Assembly (NCBI GenBank): GCA_031270615.1
Contig: JAISXE010000087.1
Coordinates: 1 to 6,459 of the forward strand
DNA length: 6,459 nt
Direction: 5' to 3'
DNA from: Spirochaetia bacterium
GTDB lineage: Bacteria; Spirochaetota; Spirochaetia; DTKZ01
Below are positions 1 through 5,305 of the stretch, piece after piece. Below the pieces are notes generated by a model. It did not search any database. It was not told the DNA's origin and worked only from the letters and a program-made list of their open reading frames with translations. Within the stretch, counting starts at the first letter, position 1; every line of letters begins with the position of its first letter. The translations under genes were made by a program, and so were the position numbers.

Positions 1-18
1 GCCAGACGCCGCCATGTG

Positions 19-94
19 GCACGCGCGAGGGATTGCAGCGGAAATCCCGCAGGGCGTGCGAAGCACGCACGAGGAATTGGAGCGGAAAGCCCGG
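19..94. repeat. Imperfect 32-base direct repeat with internal hairpin
   Basis: Bases 19-50 and 63-94 align without gaps at an offset of 44 and agree at 27 of 32 positions; both read roughly GCACGC-CGAGG-ATTG-AGCGGAAA-CCCG. A perfect 6-bp stem with a three-base loop (54-59 GCGTGC, loop GAA, 63-68 GCACGC) sits at the junction of the copies. No convincing ORF runs through it. It looks like part of a dispersed intergenic repeat rather than a gene. That is inference, since only this locus is visible. Confidence 0.6.
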
Positions 95-114
95 TTCCCG
101 CCTTCGGCGGGAAC
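94..114. repeat. Perfect 9-bp hairpin, TTC loop
   Basis: GTTCCCGCC (94-102), loop TTC, GGCGGGAAC (106-114) is a perfect inverted repeat. No T tract follows on the plus strand, so it is not a standard intrinsic terminator. It starts at the last base of the second direct-repeat copy and shares the three-base-loop design of the neighbouring hairpins (54-68 and 181-193), which suggests one structured intergenic element. Confidence 0.55.
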
Positions 115-189
115 GCGCCCAACCTCTTCTCTCCGCACTCCGCACTCTCCCAGCAGTCGCGGAAATTGCGTGATTTTGCGGGGGCTTCG

Positions 190-214
190 CCCCGTTGACT
201 TGGCGGGGTTTTTT
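190..214 (+). terminator. Terminator-like hairpin with T tract, plus competing hairpin
   Basis: CCCCG (190-194) pairs with CGGGG (204-208) around a nine-base loop and is followed by six T residues (209-214), the form of an intrinsic terminator for transcription arriving from the left. An overlapping hairpin, GGGGC (181-185), TTC, GCCCC (189-193), uses most of the same C residues, so the two cannot form together. The loop also contains the -35 box of the promoter before mlaE. The upstream gene it would terminate lies outside the window. Confidence 0.45.
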
Positions 215-223
215 CCCTATGAT
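195..223 (+). promoter_or_regulatory. Promoter of the mla operon
   Basis: TTGACT (195-200; 5 of 6 to the sigma-70 -35 consensus) and TATGAT (218-223; 5 of 6 to the -10) are separated by exactly 17 bases. The expected transcription start is about 230-231, only six or seven bases before the ATG at 237. The TTG of the -35 box is in frame with mlaE, so an automated caller could mistake it for the gene start, but it would lie upstream of the transcript. Confidence 0.7.
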
Positions 224-236
224 GGGAAATGTTGCC

Positions 237-1022
237 ATGAAACCGACGCCGATGAAGCTGGTACAGTATTTCACTTCCGCAATTGAAGGCTTTGGCCGTT
301 TTTCCCTGTTTGCCGCCGAGGTGGTAAAGTGGACGCTGCGGCCCCCGTTCCGCCTGTATCTTTTGAGCGAGCAGATGGAGCATATCGGGGTTATGTCCGT
401 GCCCATTATTCTTTTGTCGAGCATGGCTATCGGCATGATTTTTTCGCTCCAGCTTGGGGCTTTTCTGGCGATGTTCCGGGCGGAGTTCCTTTCGGGCGCG
501 GCTGTGGCCAAGTCCATGACGCGGGAACTGGCGCCGGTTATTACCTCCCTTATGCTGATAGCCCGCAACGGTTCGGCCATGACGGCGGAGATCGGGACCA
601 TGCGCGCCACCGAGCAAATCGACGCCATCGAGACCATGTCGGTCAATCCGGTGCATTACCTGGTTGTGCCCAGGGTCGCCGCGTCCATACTGACGTTTCC
701 GGTTCTTACGGGAATATCGAACATCGTGGGGGTCGCGGGCAGCGCGCTTATTTCGGTGGGTTTTGGGGATGTTGACCAGGCCGCCTACTTTGACCAGCTT
801 TACCGCATGGTCAATCCGGCGGATATTTACTCCGGGCTTATCAAGGCGGCGGTGATGGGCTTTCTTGTGAGCCTGATTTGCTGCTATTATGGGTATAACG
901 CCAAGGGAGGGGCAAAGGGCGTGGGCAATGCGGCGACAAACGCGGTCGTGTCCGCGTCGGTGAGTATCCTGATTGCCGATTATATTATGTCGGATCTTAT
1001 GATTAAGCTTATATATTATTAG
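237..1022 (+). CDS. mlaE: MlaE-family phospholipid ABC transporter permease
   Basis: This is the inner-membrane permease of the Mla lipid-transport system (261 aa from this start; the E. coli protein is about 260). Seen: an amphipathic N-terminal stretch (residues about 5-45), hydrophobic segments at about 51-80, 100-112, 142-176 and 203-220, and a last one at about 236-250. The family's conserved core is clear: RELAPVITSLM near 96-106, the AEIGTMRATEQIDAIE block at 117-132, YLVVPR at 141-146, and a C-terminal GYNAKGGAKGVG at 219-230 followed by AADYI-like residues near 246-250. ATG 237 is chosen because in-frame ATGs at 219 and 222 and the TTG at 195 lie in or before the promoter. A weak GGGAAA (224-229) precedes it but is probably not transcribed. 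mlaF starts 12 bases after the stop. The permease family is near certain; the lipid substrate is inferred from the family. Confidence 0.95.
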   Translation: MKPTPMKLVQYFTSAIEGFGRFSLFAAEVVKWTLRPPFRLYLLSEQMEHIGVMSVPIILLSSMAIGMIFSLQLGAFLAMFRAEFLSGAAVAKSMTRELAPVITSLMLIARNGSAMTAEIGTMRATEQIDAIETMSVNPVHYLVVPRVAASILTFPVLTGISNIVGVAGSALISVGFGDVDQAAYFDQLYRMVNPADIYSGLIKAAVMGFLVSLICCYYGYNAKGGAKGVGNAATNAVVSASVSILIADYIMSDLMIKLIYY

Positions 1023-1034
1023 CATGGTGGGGCA

Positions 1035-1817
1035 ATGGATACGATAGTGTCGGTACGGGGCTTGACGAAATCTTTTGGGGACAAAACCATCCTCAAGGAT
1101 GTGGATATGGATTTCCCCCGGGGAAAGGTGACGTCCATCATAGGGCAAAGCGGCATAGGCAAGAGCGTTTTGTTCAAAAACATTATCGGGATCATGACGC
1201 CCGATTCGGGTTCGATCATTGTTGACGGGGAGGATATAACGAAACTAAGGGAAAAGGAAAAGCGGCGGATCCGCAGGCGTTTCGGCTACGCTTTTCAGGA
1301 CGCGGCCCTGTTTGACTCGATGACGGTGGCGGAGAATATTTCCTTTCCCCTGCGGGAAGTGCTGGGGATGAAGGACAAAAAAGAGATGCGGCGCATCGTC
1401 CGCGAAAAGCTTGAGTGGATCAACCTGCCCGGCATAGAGGGGAAATACCCCTCGGAGCTTTCCGGGGGGATGCGCAAGCGCGTGGGCGTGGCGCGCACCC
1501 TTGCCATAGAGCCGGACATCCTGCTGTTCGACGAGCCGACAACCGGGCTGGACCCGGTTCTTGGGGCGAGCATCAACGCGCTGATCAAGCGGGTCAACGA
1601 GGAGTTCGGCATTACCTGCATCGTCATCAGCCACGATATTATCGGGACCTTCAACATCGCCGACAGGATAGGTTTTATCGCCGAGGGCGCCATCAGGGCC
1701 GCGGGAACGCCCGATGAGGTGGCGCGCACGGAGCATCCGGTGCTTCGGCAGTTTTTGAAGAACTCTTTTACCGATTTGAAGCTTGATGCGGAACAAACTG
1801 ACGGAGGCGGCCTCTAG
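1035..1817 (+). CDS. mlaF: MlaF-family ABC transporter ATP-binding protein
   Basis: This is the cytoplasmic ATPase that powers MlaE (260 aa, normal family length). Seen: Walker A GQSGIGKS at residues 37-44 (the GIGK form is typical of MlaF), Q-loop glutamine at 88 within YAFQDAALFDSMTV, ABC signature LSGGM at 142-146, Walker B DILLFDEP at 161-168 with catalytic Glu167, D-loop GLDP at 171-174, and switch His200. All catalytic positions are intact. The C-terminal VLRQFLKN (236-243) matches the VRQF tail found in MlaF proteins, where in E. coli the C-terminus helps contact the partner ATPase and MlaB. No mlaB (STAS-domain) gene is visible here. The start has a GGTGGGG stretch immediately upstream (1026-1032). 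The gene lies 12 bases after mlaE and 14 before mlaD, so co-transcription is expected. Confidence 0.96.
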   Translation: MDTIVSVRGLTKSFGDKTILKDVDMDFPRGKVTSIIGQSGIGKSVLFKNIIGIMTPDSGSIIVDGEDITKLREKEKRRIRRRFGYAFQDAALFDSMTVAENISFPLREVLGMKDKKEMRRIVREKLEWINLPGIEGKYPSELSGGMRKRVGVARTLAIEPDILLFDEPTTGLDPVLGASINALIKRVNEEFGITCIVISHDIIGTFNIADRIGFIAEGAIRAAGTPDEVARTEHPVLRQFLKNSFTDLKLDAEQTDGGGL

Positions 1818-1831
1818 GCCGGTGCGAAACC

Positions 1832-3271
1832 ATGTCCAGACTTTTTAAAATCGGTTTGTTTGTGATGATTACCGCGGCGGGAACCATCGTCTACATGATG
1901 CGTACCGCGGACCGCATTGAGGCACGGAACACCTACCAGGTGGAAGCCTTTATGGACGATGCCTCGGGGCTCCTGCCCAATACCAACGTGCGCATGGCGG
2001 GCGTCAGCGTCGGCAAGGTCCGCTCTATTGAACTGATCAAGGGAAGGGCGAAACTGGTTCTTGAAATCGCCTCCGACGTGCAGCTTTACGAGGACGCGCG
2101 CATCGAGAAAAAACTCGACTCAATGCTGGGGTCCTCTTCCGTGGCGATTTTCCCGGGCGTCAGGGAGGACCTGCCCATGGGCGCGGGCGGCGTGATTTAT
2201 AACTCGACCAGCGCCGACGGTCTTACGCTTATCGCGGAGGAGGCCACCGCCTTGATCCAGGACCTGCGGAAATTCCTGAATGAGGACGGCGGTTTTTTGA
2301 TGCTGCATGGCATCCTCGAATCCACGCAGAGCGCCCTCGCGGACTTGAGCGAAATCACCAAACAGGTGCGGGGAACTTCCGGAGAGCAGTACGCGCCCGT
2401 GGCGCTTATCCTCCAGCATACCGCGGGCATAACCGAAAAGCTGGACCGCATCCTGGCCAACAACAACGAAAACATCAACGAAACCCTCGCGGGCATACGC
2501 GAGAGCGTGGCCAAGCTGAATGTCGCCCTTGAAAACGTGGCCGGCATTACCGGCAAAATCAATTCCGGCGAGGGGACCATCGGGAAGCTCGTTACCGACG
2601 ACGCCCTGCATGACCAGATATCCAGCATCGTGGGGGACCTAAAAGGATTTCTGGGTTCCACGGCGGGCTTGCAGCTTGACGTGGCTTTCCAATCGGACTA
2701 CCTGGCGAAGCAGGAAGATTTCCGCAACCAGTTCGGCGTGCGCCTGACGCCGGAAGACAAGGACAAGTTCTACCTTTTGGGCCTTGTGGACACGCCCCGC
2801 CTGTACGAGGACACCGTCACGACCACCACGACCGTGACCGGCACCTCGCCCCCCACGCCGCCGATTGGCACAAACTACACCACCACGGAACTGGAAAAAC
2901 GGCAGAGGCTGCTTATCAACGCGCAGATCGCGCGGCGTTTCGGAATGTTTACCCTGCGGGGCGGCGTTATCGAGAGTACCGGGGGCGCGGGCATAGACTT
3001 CGAGCCTTTCGACAACCTGATTTCCCTGTCCACGGAAATATTCGACTTCGGGCAGGAAGAGGGGCCGTACCTGCGGGCTTTCGCGAACCTGTATCCGTTT
3101 TTTGACCCCTCGCTGTCCAACCCCCTCAACTGGATTTATGTGGGCGGCGGCATGGACAATATTCTGACGAAAAACAGGGAATTCTTTGTCAACATGGGCC
3201 TGCGCTTTACCGACAACGACCTGAAAGGCATAGCCAGCCTGGGCGGGAGTGTCACAAGTATCGCTAAATAA
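1832..3271 (+). CDS. mlaD: MlaD-type MCE-domain protein with long C-terminal extension
   Basis: This is the MCE (mammalian cell entry) component that receives lipid at the MlaE/MlaF core. At 479 aa it is far longer than E. coli MlaD (about 180). Seen in order: a single uncleaved N-terminal membrane helix (about residues 5-23); one MCE domain (about 34-110) with the family's ASGLLPNTNVRMAGVSVGKV stretch at 44-63 and LGSSSVAIFPG at 99-109; a helical, probably coiled-coil region (about 129-275) broken near Pro189 and carrying the recurrent MCE-protein motif INSGEGTIGKL (243-253); a Thr/Pro-rich linker (about 328-353); and a region of alternating polar/hydrophobic short strands with glycine turns (about 279-327 and 358-475). 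The last resembles an outer-membrane or other beta-rich domain. It does not end in an aromatic residue (C-terminus is SIAK), which argues against a textbook Bam-dependent barrel. No good Shine-Dalgarno precedes the ATG; GGAGG at 1803-1807 is too far away, so translational coupling to mlaF is likely. MCE assignment is firm; the role of the C-terminal part is inference. Confidence 0.93.
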   Translation: MSRLFKIGLFVMITAAGTIVYMMRTADRIEARNTYQVEAFMDDASGLLPNTNVRMAGVSVGKVRSIELIKGRAKLVLEIASDVQLYEDARIEKKLDSMLGSSSVAIFPGVREDLPMGAGGVIYNSTSADGLTLIAEEATALIQDLRKFLNEDGGFLMLHGILESTQSALADLSEITKQVRGTSGEQYAPVALILQHTAGITEKLDRILANNNENINETLAGIRESVAKLNVALENVAGITGKINSGEGTIGKLVTDDALHDQISSIVGDLKGFLGSTAGLQLDVAFQSDYLAKQEDFRNQFGVRLTPEDKDKFYLLGLVDTPRLYEDTVTTTTTVTGTSPPTPPIGTNYTTTELEKRQRLLINAQIARRFGMFTLRGGVIESTGGAGIDFEPFDNLISLSTEIFDFGQEEGPYLRAFANLYPFFDPSLSNPLNWIYVGGGMDNILTKNREFFVNMGLRFTDNDLKGIASLGGSVTSIAK

Positions 3272-3299
3272 TATGCCCCGCCGCGCCGATACTTATGGC

Positions 3300-3306
3300 A
3301 GAGGAG
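3300..3306 (+). promoter_or_regulatory. Strong ribosome-binding site of the 55-codon ORF
   Basis: AGAGGAG lies six bases before the ATG at 3313, among the best Shine-Dalgarno matches in the window. It fixes ATG 3313 as the start. The ATG at 3309, four bases upstream in another frame, stops after five codons. Confidence 0.75.
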
Positions 3307-3312
3307 TAATGT

Positions 3313-3480
3313 ATGGAAAACATTGATGCGGCCGGAAAGAATCAGCATCTGCTGCTGGATCTGCTTATGGACTCCATGCCGAAAACCCCGGAACCCAGCA
3401 CCGAGACCGCGGAAACCGGCAGCGTGCCGGAAGCCGTCAAAACGGAGCCGCAGGGCGACAAAATAGACTTGCTCGCATAA
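3313..3480 (+). CDS. Small acidic protein of unknown function, Mla operon-linked
   Basis: A 55-residue ORF that begins 41 bases after the mlaD stop behind a strong ribosome-binding site. I do not recognise a family. Seen: a likely amphipathic N-terminal helix with HLLLDLLMDSM at residues 12-22, a middle rich in Pro, Thr and Glu with no aromatic or hydrophobic core (about 23-49), and a short hydrophobic end, KIDLLA (50-55), which echoes the LLDLL of the helix. It has 11 acidic and 4 basic residues and no Cys, Trp, Phe, Tyr or Arg. There is no signal peptide or membrane segment, so it is expected to be cytoplasmic and largely disordered. Position and spacing suggest it is the last gene of the mla operon. 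Whether it assists the transporter is unknown. The possibility that it is a chance ORF is reduced by the ribosome-binding site and tight linkage. Confidence 0.65.
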   Translation: MENIDAAGKNQHLLLDLLMDSMPKTPEPSTETAETGSVPEAVKTEPQGDKIDLLA

Positions 3481-3502
3481 GCCTTCCTTAAAAAAGGATG
3501 GC
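3481..3502 (+). terminator. Hairpin directly after the mla operon
   Basis: GCC-T-TCCTT, loop AAAA, AAGGA-T-GGC forms an eight-pair stem with one T-T mismatch, starting at the base after the small ORF's stop codon. The position suits the end of the operon's transcript. No T tract follows at once (the next T-rich stretch is at 3517-3529), so it is a weak or processed 3' end rather than a classic intrinsic terminator. Confidence 0.35.
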
Positions 3503-3518
3503 AGCAGGGCAGCGGTAT

Positions 3519-3547
3519 TTGCATTTTTCTCGGCGCTGCGGTATATT
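3519..3547 (+). promoter_or_regulatory. Promoter of the pirin-like gene
   Basis: TATATT (3542-3547; 5 of 6 to the -10 consensus) lies 17 bases after TTGCAT (3519-3524; only the TTG agrees with the -35 consensus). Transcription would start at about 3554-3555, on the start codon itself, giving a leaderless or nearly leaderless message. The lack of any Shine-Dalgarno before ATG 3555 agrees with this. Confidence 0.5.
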
Positions 3548-3554
3548 TTACAAC

Positions 3555-4274
3555 ATGGTAAAACATATCGACAGCCGGAAGATGGGCAGGGGCAGTCATG
3601 GCTGGCTGGAAAGCTATCACCATTTCTCCTTTGCCGATTATTACAATCCCCGGAATATCCGCTTCGGCGTTCTGCGCGTTGTAAACGACGATACGGTTCA
3701 GCCCCAAACGGGTTTTGACACGCATCCCCACAAGGACATGGAAATCGTCTCCTATGTCGTAAACGGGGAACTTACCCACCAGGACAGCATGGGAAACCAG
3801 AGGACCCTCTCGCGGGGCCAGGTGCAGTACATGAGCGCGGGAACCGGCGTCACGCACAGCGAGTACAACCTGGGCGGCGGGGAGCTGCGCTTCCTGCAAA
3901 TCTGGATATTCCCCGACAAAAAGGACTACGCCCCAAACTACGGGGATTACCGCTTCGCATTCGAGGAAAGGCTTGACAGGTGGCTGCCCATCGCCGCGTC
4001 CGCGGAAAACCCGCGCAGCGCCGCCCCCATTCGCGTCCACGCGGATATCAATGTGTGCGCGGCGTATATATCCGGGGAAAAACCCCTTGCCCTTGAAGTG
4101 GCAAAAAACCGACAGGCGTATCTTGTTTTGATTGAGGGCCTTGCCGGCATTCAGGGATCGGAGGGCCGCCTGGAACTATCCGCGCGGGACGCCGCGGAAA
4201 TTACCGAAGAAAACATCAGCATCCACGCGCGCGCGGCGGCCCATGTTCTTGTCCTGGAAATGGCAAAGGCATAA
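3555..4274 (+). CDS. Pirin family protein (YhhW-like cupin)
   Basis: A 239-residue bicupin of the pirin family, very like E. coli YhhW (about 231 aa), which has quercetin 2,3-dioxygenase activity in vitro; the physiological substrate in bacteria is usually unknown. Seen: the N-terminal SHGWLESYHHFSFADYYNP at residues 14-32, the metal-binding motif GFDTHPHKDMEI (53-64) with His57 and His59, HQDSMGN (75-81), and SAGTGVTHSEYN (94-105) with His101 and Glu103. These four residues match the metal ligands of pirins, so the site is intact. The C-terminal cupin (about 160-239) is more diverged. ATG 3555 is preferred over the in-frame ATG at 3498 because alignment to YhhW begins there and the 3498 start would lie upstream of the predicted promoter. 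A soluble, cytoplasmic enzyme is expected. Its own promoter and the hairpin at 3481-3502 separate it from the mla operon. Confidence 0.93.
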   Translation: MVKHIDSRKMGRGSHGWLESYHHFSFADYYNPRNIRFGVLRVVNDDTVQPQTGFDTHPHKDMEIVSYVVNGELTHQDSMGNQRTLSRGQVQYMSAGTGVTHSEYNLGGGELRFLQIWIFPDKKDYAPNYGDYRFAFEERLDRWLPIAASAENPRSAAPIRVHADINVCAAYISGEKPLALEVAKNRQAYLVLIEGLAGIQGSEGRLELSARDAAEITEENISIHARAAAHVLVLEMAKA

Positions 4275-4292
4275 AACCGGAAAGGCGCGCGG

Positions 4293-4314
4293 CGGCCCCG
4301 GCATTCCGGGGCCG
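4293..4314. terminator. Strong hairpin between convergent genes
   Basis: CGGCCCCGG (4293-4301), loop CATT, CCGGGGCCG (4306-4314) is a perfect 9-bp, almost all-GC stem in the 49-base gap between the pirin-like gene (+) and the aldo/keto reductase (-). Neither side has a T tract. Its place suggests a shared bidirectional 3'-end structure that works with a factor or by stabilising both messages. That role is inferred from position and stem strength. Confidence 0.5.
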
Positions 4315-4323
4315 ACCGGGAAC

Positions 4324-5292
4324 CTACCTGTTATACGCAAACCGCGTGCCGGCCAGGGAATGCCAGACTTCGTCGCAGCGCGCCAGGACTTCGCCGCTTA
4401 GGGGATCGCCTTCAAGGGAGGCGATATTCTGCTCAAGCTGGGACAGGCGACTGACGCCGGTAATAATCGAAGTGACCTGCTTCTGCGCCGCGCACCATTT
4501 CATGGCAAGCTGGAGCAGGCTCATGCCGTTTTCCCGCGCAAGGGCGGTGAGTTTCTCGACCGCCGCGAAATTCTCGCCGGACCAGTAGCGGTCGGCATAC
4601 ATTTTATTCAAGGCAAAGCGCGTATCCTCAGCCGGTTTCCCCGGCCCGTGCTTTCCGGCAAGCAGGCCGGCGGCTATGGGATTGTAAACCGTCAGGTTCA
4701 TGCCGTGGGCCTTCAGAAAAGGAATCAGTTCCGCCTCGATCCCGCGGGTAATGGCATTGTATACGTTCTGGGTGATAACCGGCGCGATATACCCGCGCTT
4801 GTCGCACAGGGCAAGAATGTCCGCGATCTGCCAGGCAGCGTAATTGCTCACCCCCAGGTAGCGGACTTTTCCCGCCCTGACCAGGCCGCTCACGGTATCA
4901 AGGGTTTCGTCCAGGGATGTCTGGTAATCCGGCGCGTGCAGGTAATAAATATCGATATAATCGGTATCCAGACGCCCCAGGCTTGCCTCAAGGGCGCCCA
5001 GGATGTTCCTGCGGCTCAGACCCGAATCGTTGGGGTCCCCGCCCATCTGGGCAAACACCTTCGTGGCAAGGATGATTTTGTCCCGCCGCCCCTTGATCCC
5101 CTTGCCCACGATTTTTTCGCTTTCGCCCTTCGCGTACCCGTTGGCGGTATCGAAAAGGTTGATCCCGTTTTCGTAAGCGTAATCCATAATGGAAAGGCTC
5201 TCGGCCTCGCCCGTCTGCCCGCCGAACATCATGGTCCCCAGACTTAAAACGGAAACGCGCAGGCGCGTTCCGCTAAAATAAGCATACTGCAA
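4324..5292 (-). CDS. Aldo/keto reductase, TTG start
   Basis: An NADPH-dependent oxidoreductase of the aldo/keto reductase superfamily (322 aa), expected to be a cytoplasmic TIM barrel that reduces aldehydes or ketones; the substrate cannot be read from sequence. Seen: LSLGTMMFGG (residues 16-25), the catalytic tetrad Asp48 (FDTANGY), Tyr53, Lys78 (LATKVF) and His119 (YYLHAPD), GVSNY (147-151) and, near the C-terminus, ITGVSRLSQLEQNI (277-290), which contacts the cofactor phosphate in this family. The start is taken as TTG at 5292-5290. AGGAGG lies six bases upstream, and family members begin with a similar short first strand (M-x-Y-x-x-x-G-x-x-L-x-V-S). A longer version from ATG 5364 would overlap the upstream SUFU gene by 59 bases and adds an unrelated basic tail. 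It is downstream of that gene by 13 bases and probably translated from the same message. Confidence 0.92.
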   Translation of the reverse strand: MQYAYFSGTRLRVSVLSLGTMMFGGQTGEAESLSIMDYAYENGINLFDTANGYAKGESEKIVGKGIKGRRDKIILATKVFAQMGGDPNDSGLSRRNILGALEASLGRLDTDYIDIYYLHAPDYQTSLDETLDTVSGLVRAGKVRYLGVSNYAAWQIADILALCDKRGYIAPVITQNVYNAITRGIEAELIPFLKAHGMNLTVYNPIAAGLLAGKHGPGKPAEDTRFALNKMYADRYWSGENFAAVEKLTALARENGMSLLQLAMKWCAAQKQVTSIITGVSRLSQLEQNIASLEGDPLSGEVLARCDEVWHSLAGTRFAYNR

Positions 5293-5298
5293 TCTTGT

Positions 5299-5304
5299 CC
5301 TCCT
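5299..5304 (-). promoter_or_regulatory. Ribosome-binding site that decides the TTG start
   Basis: Reading on the minus strand, AGGAGG (5304 to 5299) is followed by six bases and then TTG at 5292. It lies one base beyond the TAA of the upstream SUFU gene (5308-5306), an arrangement that favours translational coupling. Confidence 0.8.
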
Positions 5305-5305
5305 G

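Noticed and set aside
19..94. CRISPR-like repeat pair
   Set aside because: Only two diverged copies separated by 12 bases, no spacers of regular length and no cas gene in the window.
195..236. N-terminal extension of mlaE from TTG 195 or ATG 219/222
   Set aside because: The TTG is the -35 box and the ATGs overlap the -10 box of a good promoter; the extension is not family-like.
1245..2661. Long minus-strand ORFs opposite mlaF and mlaD
   Set aside because: They mirror conserved coding sequence on the plus strand, have no ribosome-binding sites that I can support, and show no family motifs.
3498..3554. Pirin start at ATG 3498
   Set aside because: The extra 19 residues have no counterpart in YhhW and would lie upstream of the predicted transcription start.
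4648..5247. 199-residue plus-strand ORF opposite the aldo/keto reductase
   Set aside because: It lies wholly antisense to a gene with an intact catalytic tetrad, and its translation shows no recognisable motif; a GC-rich shadow ORF.
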